Of a DNA stretch of 64,000 bases, positions 30,896 to 43,400 are shown piece by piece. Position 1 is the stretch's first letter. Every line of letters begins with the position of its first letter. This DNA comes from Pyropia haitanensis (lineage: Eukaryota; Rhodophyta; Bangiophyceae; Bangiales; Bangiaceae), in the NCBI GenBank assembly GCA_008729055.1, contig SDUX01000008.1, positions 2,666,001-2,730,000 on the forward strand. The letters run 5' to 3'. The translations under genes and the position numbers were made by a program. The notes below the pieces were generated by a model. The model had not been told where the DNA came from and did no database searches. It saw only the letters and a program-made list of their open reading frames with translations.

Positions 30896-31401
30896 TATGT
30901 CTTGTTTGTTCGTGTTCAGCTGTTATGTCTGCGCCAAGCGGGTGGGCTTATTGACATTGCTTCTCTCTCTCTAATTGTGAGGGGTGGCGGATTGGGAGCC
31001 GCCGACCGGCCAGCTGTCCCCGCCCTCCACGGGTGGGGGATCTCCGCCGCTCCAGCCAGGGGCGGGGGGGATATCAGCTGGGGGCGCGGGGGGGACCGCC
31101 GGCCGCCGACGGCCGGCACGTTCGTTTGCCCTCGCGCCAGCGCTCTCGGCGCTGCGCGAGACGCTCCCTCCCACCTTCCCGGCTTGGCGCCCGCGTGAGA
31201 CTCACCGTGGGCGAGTGCTTCTTCTTGCCTGCCTCCTTTGCGGGGCACGCTGTTTGCCCTCTCTTGTTCTGGGCGCGAGCACATTCTCGCGCCCAAGGTT
31301 TGGCCGGCTTGCTGTGGCGATCTTTGGACACACACGCACCCGGCCGAGCCAATATATAAACGTGTATCTATTGGCACACCCGCGGCTGGAGGCAGGAGTA
31401 A
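30896..31401. other. 506-bp segment present only between units 1 and 2
   Basis: The junctions at 21843 and 40457 join GTGCGGT directly to AGGGGGGAGGGG; here the same two sides are separated by 506 bp. The segment contains a perfect 9-bp-stem hairpin (GGGCGCGAG, 6-nt loop, CTCGCGCCC; 31271-31294) and a TATA-like AATATATAAA near 31350. No gene or clear terminal repeats. It may be an insertion, or sequence added when the unit was duplicated. Confidence 0.8.
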
Positions 31402-31519
31402 AGGGGGGAGGGGCTGTTGCTTGTCAAGCTCAGCGGGGGCGTCTGCGCGCTTCGCATCGCTGCTCCCACAGTTTCATTGCAGTTGCTCTTCTTGCCCATC
31501 CGCTCTGCCCGCTATCCCC

Positions 31520-33331
31520 TCAGTACGCGGGCTCACACTGGGACCACCACTCGGACAGGCGGCGGCACACAAAGCCGCCCACGCATGCGGACGGCGCCGC
31601 CGTCGGGTAGCCGCGGCCGCCACAGCGGCCGTACGGCCCCACCTGGCCCGCGCCCGTCGGCGGCGCGCGGCACTGGCTGTAGTACTCGCTGTCCTCGACG
31701 CACACAAGGCCGTCCGCACACGCCGTCGGGCCGCGGTACTCAATACCGCCACACTGGCCCCACAGGCGCACCCGCGGGCCCTGCGGCGGCGGCGGCGGCG
31801 GCGGCGGCGGCAGCGGCGGGGCGTCGCCAAACGCCGCCACCAGCACCGCCTCGTCAATCGCAAACTGCAGCAGCCCGCCCTGCTGCCAGTTGTTGATGAC
31901 GCCGCCCTGCAGGTAGCCGACGAGGGACGTGCCGCCACCCGGCCGCGCGTCCCGCAGCACCGTCCCGCCCGTGACGGGCGCGTAGCGGCGGAGGGGCGCG
32001 GCGCCCGCGGCGACGCGGTCGCCCTCGGGCGGCGGCCGGGCGGGCCCGTTGTCGACGCCCCGCTCGTTGAGGCGCAGCGACGGCGCCTCCACCGCCCGCC
32101 CCCGCCCCGTAGCCGTGTCGTAGACGTAAAAGCGGTCAACGTCCGTCAGCTGGGGGCCAAAGAAGAAGGGCATGGGCGGCGCGTCCGAGACGGTCACGCC
32201 GGGCACGGCCGCCACGTTCACCCCATCAACCGACACGGGCAGCGCGCCGGGGATGTAGTTGAGGACGAAGCGCGTGCCGTCCGTCCACGTGCCGTACTGG
32301 TTGACCGCCAGGGACACCCCCACGGGAGGAGAGGCTTCGCGCTCCCACCGGGGAGTGCCGCCGCCACCGAGGCCCGTCAGCCGCCACACGGTGGCGGGCA
32401 CCCCAAAGCCGCCCGCCACAATGAGCGTCAGCGTGTCCCCCCGCACGGCGGCGGCAAACCCCTTGCCCGTCTCCTCCTCGGACGGCCCCCCCGCGGCGTG
32501 CAGCCGCGTCCACGTCAGGCGGTCCAGGTCAAACCGCCACACCTGCTGCGGCGGCGACGCCCCGTCGTCGGCGGCCGCCCGTCGCCGCCGCGGCCGCGGC
32601 AGCAGCAGCAGCGCCCGGCGGGCGCGGTCGACGAGCAGCGCCTGCGTGCGGTCCCGCGTGTTGCCACCCTCCCCACACGGGGTGGGCCCGCCGGCGGCGT
32701 CGCACGGTGCAAAGCGGGACGCGGCGCCGCCGGCGAGGCGCGCCCACGTGCCGCCGCCGCCCACCGACGGCGGGTCGTACTCGTAGAGGGCGGCCGACAC
32801 GTGGAACGGCGCGGTGGCGGCGACGCCCCCATACAGCCACAGCCGGCCACCGAGGCCGCCGCCCGTATCGGCCGTGACGACGCCGCCCGTCACGGCGGGC
32901 GGCACGACGCGCGCGTCGCCGCGGACGCCGACCGTGCCGCGCGCGGCGGCCGCGGCGGCCGCGTCGCTCTCATTGACGGTGGACAGGAGCGTCCACGCGC
33001 CGCCGTCGGCGGCGGTGGCGGCGTCGGCGGCCGTCGGGGACGACGTGAAGCGGTAAAAGGCGGTCACGTCCCGCGCGTCGGGTGCGAGGAGTGCGTACAC
33101 GCCAGACGGGGCGGCCCAGCCCGTCACCTCGTCGATGGAGTCGACCGAGCCGGGGAATTGCGCGTCGGCGATGGCCGACGTGAGGTTGCCGCCGAGGTAG
33201 GACCACGACCAGGGGGGGTTGGAGACGGCGGCCGGCTGTCCCGCCGTCGCCGACGTTGCCGCGGCCGCCGCCACCACCGCCGCCACCACCGCTGCCGCCG
33301 CCAGTCGCTGGGCAAAGGACGCGGGGCTCAT
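31520..33331 (-). CDS. Secreted kelch-like protein with two CBM1 modules, copy 2
   Basis: A 603-residue twin of the gene at 21962. Differences seen: three extra Pro in the linker before the CBM1 pair (nine instead of six, from a 9-bp longer CGG run), one Arg-to-Gln change (LLRFAIDE to LLQFAIDE), and silent changes such as CCCGTGGCC to CCCGTAGCC. The signal peptide start at 33331 and both CBM1 modules are intact, so both copies could be functional. Read depth over this gene would show whether the copies are truly separate loci. Confidence 0.88.
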   Translation of the reverse strand: MSPASFAQRLAAAAVVAAVVAAAAATSATAGQPAAVSNPPWSWSYLGGNLTSAIADAQFPGSVDSIDEVTGWAAPSGVYALLAPDARDVTAFYRFTSSPTAADAATAADGGAWTLLSTVNESDAAAAAAARGTVGVRGDARVVPPAVTGGVVTADTGGGLGGRLWLYGGVAATAPFHVSAALYEYDPPSVGGGGTWARLAGGAASRFAPCDAAGGPTPCGEGGNTRDRTQALLVDRARRALLLLPRPRRRRAAADDGASPPQQVWRFDLDRLTWTRLHAAGGPSEEETGKGFAAAVRGDTLTLIVAGGFGVPATVWRLTGLGGGGTPRWEREASPPVGVSLAVNQYGTWTDGTRFVLNYIPGALPVSVDGVNVAAVPGVTVSDAPPMPFFFGPQLTDVDRFYVYDTATGRGRAVEAPSLRLNERGVDNGPARPPPEGDRVAAGAAPLRRYAPVTGGTVLRDARPGGGTSLVGYLQGGVINNWQQGGLLQFAIDEAVLVAAFGDAPPLPPPPPPPPPQGPRVRLWGQCGGIEYRGPTACADGLVCVEDSEYYSQCRAPPTGAGQVGPYGRCGGRGYPTAAPSACVGGFVCRRLSEWWSQCEPAY

Positions 33332-36300
33332 GGCAGAGCCCCAGCCGGGGAAAGGGGACAGGGGGGGGGGGGGGGGGAACACAGGTGCGCAGAGGTGGGA
33401 AGGAAAACAGGGGGGGGCGGGGGGGCGACAGCAGCGGCGGGGAGGAGAGCGGCAAGCAGAGGTAGTCAACAGGGGTGAGGCAGACACCAACAGCCGGCGG
33501 AGAGGGGCTTCATCGCCCTAAACCGGCGCGGCTTGCCGCGGCGGCCGCGTCCGCCAGCCGCCCCCCCCCCCCCCCAGTGCCGCGCGCAGCGGCGCCCACC
33601 CCCCACTGCTGCGCGCGCCGCGTGCGAGCTGGCGGCCGCCACGCGGGCGCCGTGCCGTCCGTCTCTGCTGCACGGCGGTGGCTGGCTGGCCCGTTCCCCC
33701 CCCCCCGCCGCGGCGGTTCCAGACGCCCCCCCTCCCCCACGCGACCAGCGGGGAGCGGGGGGGGAAACAGGTCGCCAAGCGCAGCCGCGGGAGCCACAGC
33801 GGCCGCCCAGCGGCTTCCCCCCCCCCGCGGCGGCAGCGGCTACAGGGTGTGGTGGCGGCTGCCGCCGCGGGGCGCGCGCCGACCCGACCGCGCCCGCGGC
33901 GGTCTGCCGCGCGGGCAGCCGACGCCGCGCGGGGCGCGCCGATGCGCTGCCGCGGCCGGCCCGGCGGGTGCGGCCGCCTGCCACACGGATCTCGTGACGG
34001 TGTCAAGGCCGCCGCCCCTGTACAGTACACGCGACGACTGCCGCGCCGGGCGGCCGGTCGTCGGGTACAGGCATGCACCGCAGCACGTCTGGAGGGGGCA
34101 CGCACAAGGGACGGTGCCCCCAACGCGACCGCCGCCGCCGCCGCCCGCCGCCCGCCGCCGCCGCCCGCCGCCGCCGCCGCCGGCGAGCGTCACCCCGTCG
34201 GCCCGTCCCAACCGCCGCGCGCGGGCGGCGGGTGCCGACGGCGGGCGCCACGTCCGCCGCGGCGGCTGACCACCAAAACGTCCGCCGCTGGCGGCGGCAG
34301 CGGCCGGCCTGGCCATGCCAACAACCCAGCCGCCGCCCGCGGCGGCGGCGGTAGTCTGGTCCGCCGGCCGCGGCACGGGCCGACGTCCCACCCGCCACCG
34401 CCGCCGCGGCGGGGGGGTGGCCGCGGCGGCGAGAGTGCGGGCGGGGGACAGGCGCGGGAGGTGCGCGGGGGGGGGGGATGCGCGCGCCGCGGCACCAACG
34501 CCGCCCGCGCAACGGCATCCAAGTCCACCGCCTACGGGCGTGCCGCCGCGGCCGCCGCTCGCGCCGCGGAGACTGGCGGGGCAGCCGGAGCGTCACCGCC
34601 GGCTATCACGGGACAGCCGCGAGGGGGGGGAGGGAGGGACGACGGCTCGTGCGGTAGACGGAGGCGCGCGGGGTGGAGGGCGGGGGAGTGGAGGGGTGGG
34701 GCGAGCGCCAACGTCGTGCTTGGGGGAAGAGCGCCGGCCGAGAGGCGCAGCGCGCCGGCCATGACGGCCGCCGGCGTGATGACCCGGCGGTGGGTGGCGG
34801 GCGCCGCGCCGACCGACAGACAGCCGAGGCCAATGACCATGGACGGGCCGCGTCGCCTCTCGGTGCGGCGCGGCGACCACGACCACCCACCCCTCGCCGC
34901 CGCTGCCGCCGACGCCGCCGCCGTCGTCGTTGATCGATTGACGGCCGCCGTTGCCGTCGCGGCGGCCGTCGCCGTCGGCACCGCCACCGCCGCCGCCGTC
35001 GACACCGCCGCCGCCGCCACCGCCGTCGACACCGCCACCGCCGCCATCGCGGCCCTGCGGTTGCGCCGACGGGGGCGGCGCGGTAGTTACTGAGGGGCTC
35101 GAGAGGCAATCGGATCAACAATTGTTCTGGTTCGTTTCGGTATCGGCCCTGCATTACTGTACGTAGGCATCTTGATTCAAAGAGTTCAACTGCAAAAGAT
35201 TCGTTGATTCCAGGGGATGTCAAGCGAACGTGAAAACTTACGCGAAACTACGCTTGAAACCAACATCTATTCGATTAAGTTACAGGGTCAATCGAAAAGT
35301 AGCCAAATATCTGTTGAGCCCCACAGCTCTGTTTCCAGTTGATTCGACGTGTTCTGCCCGCAGTGTTCAATCGACACATTACTTCGTTGTCCGGAGGGAA
35401 GTTATGAAAGCAATACACCAGCGATAGGTGTTGCGCGCGGTCGTTGGGCTGAGGTGTGGTGGAACAGCTGGCTTCCCCACGAGCAAGACCTGACACAGCG
35501 TCTACGCAGGAACAGAAAGGCATGAAGAAAACAGAAACGTGTGCCTGGCCGTCCTCCTCTTCTCCCGCTAGATTCATATCCACAGTCTCATTGACCGCCT
35601 CCCCGTCACTCTCGGCTGCCAGCCAGCGATGGGCTGCCTTTGCACGACAATGTCAGACATCGCCGACCTGGCCCAGTGGTTGGGCGCAAGTCGTATTCTC
35701 ACATCCCGTGCACCCCAGTCGTCATTCTCCCCCTGTTTCCATCCTTCGTCGTGACGCGTTTCTTGGGACGCCATCACAATCACCGGTCAGGCGATCAAGA
35801 GCAGGGGTGGTCGGCATGCCCCTCCACCCGCCCGCGCAACAGCTAGCCCGCGCACTTGCGAGAGGCGGTGGGCGACAACGACGACAGCAGTGGCCACGCC
35901 ATTGCCGCCAACGGTGGCCACCGCTGTCGCCGAGGAGTGCCCCAGCAGCGCCGTCGGCGCCACCTTCATCTGCGCGCAGCGCGGTGCAGGTGGGGTGATG
36001 GGGGGGCACGCGGTCGACGTGGGCGGTCGCTGTCAACCACTGGTGGCCGGGGAAAGAACCCCCCGTCTCGAGGGGCAGGGGACGGGCTTGCGGCTTCTCG
36101 CCACAATGCGCAGAGGGAGACCCCCACAGCCATGCTAGTAGCGGCGGGGAAAGCGGCGCGTACGCCGCCGCTACTGTTCCAGCGGCGGCCGACATTCGGG
36201 CAGTCCCAGTGGCCACATCCGAACTGTTAGTGCTTTTGGCCTGCCTCCTCCACGGAGCAGCTGGTAAGGGGGCGGCGGGAGTGGCGCTGATTTCGCGGGT

Positions 36301-37378
36301 GGAGGGTGCGGCGGCAGCCGGGATGCCATCAGACGGTGGCGAAAGCGCGGACGCGGGCCACCGCGGGGGGAGCTGCAGCTGTAGCCAGCTGGGAGAGGAC
36401 GCAGGGGAGGAGGGCAGCCGACCACGTGGCACGCACAGAACCGTTTGCCAACGTATCCAGGAGAGATCCGTGGGGACAGCGGGGCGGGGGTGCCGAAGTA
36501 GGGAAGGGACGCTAGTGCCGCCGCGGGAGAGAGCGGGGGGAGGAGAGTGCAAGCTGGCCAGGACCGCGCTGGTATCTCGCGGACTTCCCGCTCCCCCTTC
36601 CTCGCCCGTCTCCTTCCATCTCGCCGGGGGCCATTCCCTGCCGGCGCCTCCGGAGTGCTGCCGCCAGAGCATAAGCGAACGGCGGCTATGCGCTAGCACG
36701 AGCCACCGGAGACCCAGAAATTCTTGGCTGTCAGGCCGGCCCCCCGCTGACGAGGTGTCGAGAGGGACGGACGGCGGCGAGAGAAAGAGGCCTAAAGGCA
36801 ACCAGTCTGGCGTCCGGGACACCCCGCCCCCCGCCCGAGTGCACGACCAATCGGGCTTGGACGCGCGGGCACGCCCTTCTGACGCGGCTCGTATACGTCG
36901 GGATGTCTGGATTCTGGTTGGCCACCCGCGATCCAGACATCCGCGGTGGGCGCCAGCGGCGCCGCGAAGTGTCCTTCGACCTTCTGTCAGGCGTGCGCGA
37001 GGAGCGGCACTGCTGGGGTGGCCGACAGGGGCCTCGCACGAGCGCGCAGGGTGGCTCGACCCAGCTTGCGCGTGCTCTCGCCTGCCACCGCATGCTCGCC
37101 AGCACGCGCCACCGCACAGCCAGCGGGGTATCAACCAAATCGGCGGCCGGCGGGCCCTCACCAATGCCGCCGTCGGCGTGATCGGCACACAGGCTGAAGC
37201 CGTCGCGCACATGAGCGCTAGTTGAGGTCCTCCTGGGCCTGGAGCGCGGCACGGGGGCCCTGCGCTTCCCGTCTTGGTCGGCTCCTCACCACCACACGCC
37301 CGCTGCCGGGCAGGTGGAGAGGTTTCTGGCCACCGTCACCCATCCTCCTCCACTCTTGCAACCACCTGGTCGCCCGCA
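33332..37378. other. Intergenic region between divergent genes (unit 2)
   Basis: Duplicate of 23765-27815 with only C-run length changes, one 3-bp difference (ACAGGTCGCC versus ACAGGTGGTCGCC) and a few substitutions. The same comments apply; no gene called. Confidence 0.5.
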
Positions 37379-40300
37379 ATGGAGTTTGGCGAGGACCGCG
37401 CCACCGTCGACCGCATGGACTGGGCGGCGGACGCGGTGGCGGGCCCGCCGACGCCGCTGCTCTTTGTGTCGGTCGCCCGGCCGTACATGGCGTCGCTGGA
37501 GCGCTCCTACCGCCGCGCGCTCGCGCGGGATGACGCCGCGGCCGTGGCGGTGGCGGTCGAGGCGGCCGCGTTTGCGCAGCGGGCGGTTGCTGTCTTCCAC
37601 GCAATCGACGCGCTGTACGGGGATGGCCCGGTGGACGCCACCGGCGCGGGGCACGGCGGCACCGAGCGCCGCTCCACCGGCCACCGCCCCGGCACGTCGG
37701 GCCTTTCTTCCTTGCTGTGGAGTGGGACGGGCGCATCCGGCGGGCGCGGCGCAGGCGGCGCGGGGACCAGCATGGTCGGGTCGTCGACGCCTTCAGCGGG
37801 CGGCGCCACCACCTCCGGCGCCGACGGCCGCCGCCGCGCGCCCGCCGCGGTGGCGGCGGCCGAGCAGCTCGCCGCGGCGGTGCGCCGCGACGACCCCGGC
37901 CGGTTCTCCGCCGCCGAGGCGGCGGCGGTGCCCTACCTCCTTCGCGCCAAGGCGCGGCTGTTCGAGGCGGTCCGGTCGGCCGACTCGGCGGCGGTGCGGG
38001 CGCTAACGCTCGCGTGCGAGGAGGCGCTGGAGCAGGCGGTGGGGAGCGGCAACCAGTTTGTGCTCACCGTGCCGGGGCAGGGGTCGTCGGCTGGGCGACC
38101 GGGGGCGGCGGCGGCCGGCGCGGCGGCGGCGGGCGCGGGCGCCGCGGGGCTGGCGGCGCAACCGTCTTTTGGGCGCGGTGTCGGGGAGGAGACGGAGGAC
38201 GTGGTGGCGGTAGACGGGCAGGACGACTCGGACATGGAGGACCCGACGGGGGGGGCCGCCAAGCGTGGCGTCGCGGGGGGGGGGGGCGACGGCACCGGGC
38301 GTCGCTCCGCCGGCTCTGTCCGGTGGATGTTCTTGCGTCGCCTCCTAACCTGTGAGCTGCTGCGGGTGAGCAAGACCGCGTCCATCGTCACCTTCCTCTA
38401 CATCCTACTGGCGATCGCGTCAGTCGCAGCCATCGTGGTCATTACCATACAGTTTGCGCAGGACGTGCGAAATCCAGAGAGTGGCATCGAGCTGGTGCAG
38501 CACGACAGGCTGCCGATGCCTGTGGTCACCGTCTGCAGTACGCAAACGGGCGTACCTTTGCGTCGGCTGCAGTTCTTTACCTTTCGGAATGCCCTCGGCG
38601 TCGTTGTGGAGGGCCCGCGGCCACGCAGCGTGACTGGCAGTGATGAGTTTGAGGCGGTCGTTGAGCGGTTTTGGGACAACCCGAACAAGGAGGACTGCGA
38701 CCGCGTGTGTGGCAACTTCTTCCCTCTACCGGCTGAGCAGTTGCAGGGAATCTCCAACGGCTCGGTGTCCACAAAGTGCCGTCCATGCTTCCGCACGGGC
38801 TCCAAGGGACCCGAGGTGGTGGCCACTTCAACGGCCTTCTCGGATTCGGCGTTCATGGACCTATACACAGACCACGCCTTTTTTCAGGTGCGTTCCAGCC
38901 ACCCGCTCAGGGGGTGCTCTTGGTCGAGTTGCGTAGCGGGGTGCTGCCAGCTGTGGCTATGGACGCAGAGACCGCGGGGCTTGGCCCGCATCGACCGCCG
39001 GCTGGTCACTCTAACACACAAGCTTCTGATGTGCTGCGTTAGGATGGACAACGCTCTCTGCTATGGCTGTTTTTTATTTCCTCTCTGTTGCGTTCTCGTG
39101 GCTCCTACAGTGCATGTTCCGACCAGGCGGTGTGGACGACATTGCCAGAGACTCGATGCGCAAGACGGTGGGGATTGCTGGGAATGCGGAACAGTTCTTT
39201 GGGGGCACTGACCCTCCTCCCGTTCTTACCGTCGCTGCAGGCACCCAAGCTGCTGCAATTAGTGCTCTTGAGTCCGCGGAGCTGTGCAACGTCCTCTACT
39301 TCTCGGTCCTACCCCGGGATGTCAATGCAACCAACGCGGTCGGCCTGCCTGACGTCCGGTACTCGTTCAACGGCTCTGTGTGGTCTCCGATCGGCGCCGG
39401 CCCCTACTTTCAGTCCCCGACGGTAAACCTGCGGAAGGGCTCACCAGAGGAAGGCCTCCAGGTTTTCATCACCGCTCGCGGAGCAAAGCTGCCGGACGGG
39501 GGCGTGACGTCCTTGGCGGACACGGCGCTTCTTGGGCCCAACTCGGAAGCCAACATCCTCTTTAGTCGTCGGCGGGAGGACGACCAGCTGCGGTACACCA
39601 TCTCGTCAATCAGTAGTAGCAACAACCTGAAAGTCGACCCGGCGGACTTTGCTGGTACTGTTCCCCCGCGCCATCTCATCCGCGTGCTGTTTTGGCGAGC
39701 GCCATCGACCCAGTGGGTGTCGTCTTCTGCTGTCCACCCCACATGCACCCGCTCACTAACCAGTTCTTGGCTTCTCGTGTGCCCCATGCGTGGAACACCC
39801 CTTCGACCGGTCCCGCACCACTGTCCACATGGTGACTGACCCCCCGCAGGATATTGGTTGAGATACGCTTTGCACCTGAGCTACAGCTCCTTCGTCGAAG
39901 AGGAGATCAAAGACGTGCATACCTACCCTGTGACGCAGTGGCTGGTGGACGTTGTACGTTGTGATGTCTGGGTGCAAGCCACACTACCGGTCCGATGGGC
40001 ACACTGGGAGCTGCTGTCCCGATGAGTGTTCTTTCGCCGGTCCTTTGCTCTTGGTCTGCGTGGCCGGTCCGCTGACAGTCCCCTTCTCCCTCGTCCTTGT
40101 GTCTCCTGGAACCTTCCTGGGCCGGACATGTGCTCCTCGTGCCCCACTGCCCTCTCCGTCACCCCACCCCAGGCTGGCTATATTGGCCTATTCACAGGTG
40201 CCTCCCTCTTCTCCATCATGGTCGTGCCGCTGCTCCAGCTGCTCCGTCGGCGGGACCGCCGCGAGTCCCTCGCGGTGCGGCCCCTCGACACCCTCTACTC

Positions 40301-40430
40301 CCCCTACCACAATGTGCGCGCCTCGCGGGTAACGCCGGGGGTGATGGGCGACCTGGCCGCTGCCTCGGGGGCGGGCGGGGAGGGCGGGGGGGCAGGCGCG
40401 GGATCGGCCACGCCGGGTAGCTTGCCGTAG
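37379..40430 (+). CDS. DEG/ENaC/ASIC-like two-TM cation channel, copy 2 (four exons)
   Basis: Exons 37379-38887, 39111-39654, 39850-39953 and 40173-40430, giving 804 residues. Exons 1-3 are identical in translation to copy 1, including TM1, the PVVTVC motif and all loop cysteines. The GAS filter triplet lies at the same position. The C-terminal tail differs: it lacks the 1-base deletion of copy 1 and reads VTPGVMGDLAAASGAGGE, then a Gly/Ala tail ending TPGSLP. The nucleotide sequence of this tail differs from both copy 1 and the pseudogene. It lies 145 bp from the 3' end of the third CBM1 gene, which converges on it. Confidence 0.82.
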
Positions 40431-40457
40431 GATGCTTGCGGGCTGAACCTGTGCGGT

Positions 40458-43400
40458 AGGGGGGAGGGGCTGTTGCTTGTCAAGCTCAGCGGGGGCGTCT
40501 GCGCGCTTCGCATCGCTGCTGCCACAGTTTCATTGCAGTTGCTTTTCTTGCCCATCCGCTCTGCCCGCTATCCCCTCAGTACGCGGGCTCACACTGGGAC
40601 CACCACTCGGACAGGCGGCGGCACACAAAGCCGCCCACGCATGCGGACGGCGCCGCCGTCGGGTAGCCGCGGCCGCCACAGCGGCCGTACGGCCCCACCT
40701 GGCCCGCGCCCGTCGGCGGCGCGCGGCACTGGCTGTAGTACTCGCTGTCCTCGACGCACACAAGGCCGTCCGCACACGCCGTCGGGCCGCGGTACTCAAT
40801 ACCGCCACACTGGCCCCACAGGCGCACCCGCGGGCCCTGCGGCGGCGGCGGCGGCGGCGGCGGCGGCAGCGGCGGGGCGTCGCCAAACGCCGCCACCAGC
40901 ACCGCCTCGTCAATCGCAAACCGCAGCAGCCCGCCCTGCTGCCAGTTGTTGATGACGCCGCCCTGCAGGTAGCCGACGAGGGACGTGCCGCCACCCGGCC
41001 GCGCGTCCCGCAGCACCGTCCCGCCCGTGACGGGCGCGTAGCGGCGGAGGGGCGCGGCGCCCGCGGCGACGCGGTCGCCCTCGGGCGGCGGCCGGGCGGG
41101 CCCGTTGTTGACGCCCCGCTCGTTGAGGCGCAGCGACGGCGCCTCCACCGCCCGCCCCCGCCCCGTGGCCGTGTCGTAGACGTAAAAGCGGTCAACGTCC
41201 GTCAGCTGGAGGCCAAAGAAGAAGGGCATGGGCGGCGCGTCCGAGACGGTCACGCCGGGCACGGCCGCCACGTTCACCCCATCAACCGACACGGGCAGCG
41301 CGCCGGGGATGTAGTTGAGGACGAAGCGCGTGCCGTCCGTCCACGTGCCGTACTGGTTGACCGCCAGGGACACCCCCACGGGAGGAGAGGCTTCGCGCTC
41401 CCACCGGGGAGTGCCGCCGCCACCGAGGCCCGTCAGCCGCCACACGGTGGCGGACACCCCAAAGCCGCCCGCCACAATGAGCGTCAGCGTGTCCCCCCGC
41501 ACGGCGGCGGCAAACCCCTTGCCCGTTTCCTCCTCTGACGGCCCCCCCGCGGCGTGCAGCCGCGTCCACGTCAGGTGGTCCAGATCAAACCGCCACACCT
41601 GCTGCGGCGGCGACGCCCCGTCGTCGGCGCCCGCCCGTCGCCGCCGCGGCCGCGGCAGCAGCAGCAGCGCCCGGCGGGCGCGGTCGACGAGCAGCGCCTG
41701 CGTGCGGTCCCGCGTGTTGCCATCCTCTCCACACGGGGCGGGCCCGCCGGCGGCGTCGCATGGTGCAAAGCGGGACGCGGCGCCGCCGGCGAGGCGCGCC
41801 CACGTGCCGCCGCCGCCCACCGACGGGTCGTACTCGTAGAGGGCGGCCGACACGTTGAATGGCGCGGTGGCGGCGACGCCCCCATACAGCCACAGCCGGC
41901 CACCGAGGCCGCCGCCCGTATCGGCCGTAACGACGCCGCCCGTCACGGCGGGCGGCACGACGCGCGCGTCGCCGCGGACGCCGACCGTGCCGCGCGCGGC
42001 GGCCGCGGCGGCCGCGTCGCTCTCATTGACGGTGGACAGGAGCGTCCACGCGCCGCCGTCAGCGGCGGTGGCGGCGTCGGCGGCAGTCGGGGACGACGTG
42101 AAGCGGTAAAAGGCGGTCACGTCCCGCGCGTCGGGTGCGAGGAGCGCGTACACCCCAGACGGGGCGGCCCAGCCCGTCACCTCGTCGATGGAGTTGACCG
42201 AGCCGGGGGATTGCGCGTCGGCGATGGCCGACGTGAGGTTGCCGCCGAGGTAGGACCACGACCAGGGGGCGGCGACGGCGGCGGGCGGCTGTCCCGCCGT
42301 CGCCGACGTTGCCGCGGCCGCCGCCACCGCCGCCGCCACCACCGCTGCCGCCGCCAGTCGCTGGGGGAAGGACGCGGGGCTCATGGCAGAGCCCCAGCTG
42401 GGGAAAGGGGACAGGGAGGGGGGGGGGGAACACAGGTGCACAATGGTAGGAAGGAAAACAAGGGGGGGAGGGGGGGCGACGGCAGCGGCGGGGAGAAGAG
42501 CGGCAAGCAGGGGTGGTCAACAGGGTTGAGGCAGACACCAACAGCCGGCGGAGAGGGGGTTCATCGCCCTAAACCGGCGCGGCTCGCCGCGCCTGCCAGC
42601 CGCCCCCCCCCCTCCCCCGTGCCGCGCGCAGCAGTGCCCGCCCGCCACTGCTGCGCCCGCCGCGCGCGAGCTGGCGGCCGCCACGCGGGCGCCGCGCAGT
42701 CCGTCTCTGCTGCACGGCGGTGGCTGGCTGGCCCGTTCCCCCCCCCCCCCGGCGGGCGGGTACAGACGCCCGCCTCCCCCACGCGACCAGCGGGGAGGGG
42801 GGAAAGGTCGCCAAGCACAGCCGCGGCAGCCACAGCCGCCGCCCAGCGGCTCCCCACCGGCGGCAGCGGCTACAGGTGTGGTGGCCCCAGCCGGCTCGGG
42901 GCGGGCCACGACCCGACCGCGCCCGCTGCCGTCAGCCGCGAGGGCCAACGACGCCAAAGAGGGCGACGATGCACAGCCGCTGCCAGCTGGTGGGTGTCCC
43001 CGCGTCGCAAACGGATCTCGTGACGGTGTCAAGGCCACACCTGCGAAGCGTGACGTGCCGGGCGGCCGTGGGTCGGGTACAGGCATGCAAAGCAACAAGT
43101 ATTGCGCGGCAGGAAAAAGTTATCTCGCAACGGTGCCGCCGCCGCCGCACGACGCCGCCGCCGCCGCCGCGGGCGAGCGTCACCCCCTCCCCAACCCAAC
43201 GGCGGTGCGTCGGCGGTCAGAGCCGACGGCGGGCGCCACGTACTCCACGGCGCCTGGCGGCCGACGCGAACGACCAGCGCCGGCGGCGGGTGCCCCGACC
43301 ATGCCAAGCCAGCAGCCGCCCGCAGCCGCGACCGTAGTTCCCGCCGCCGGCTGCTGCTAGCGCCAACGCCTGCCATTCACCGCCACCGCGGCAGGGGGTT

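Larger units (their letters stand above)
31402..40457. repeat. Tandem array unit 2 (about 9.06 kb)
   Basis: Near-identical duplicate of 21844-30895 in direct orientation. Its right end joins unit 3 with the same GCGGTAGGGGGG junction seen at the left end of unit 1. Confidence 0.95.

Noticed and set aside
21844..40457. LTR retrotransposon as the cause of the large direct repeat
   Set aside because: The 9 kb repeats contain unrelated host-type genes with introns and no reverse transcriptase, primer-binding site or LTR ends; segmental duplication fits better.
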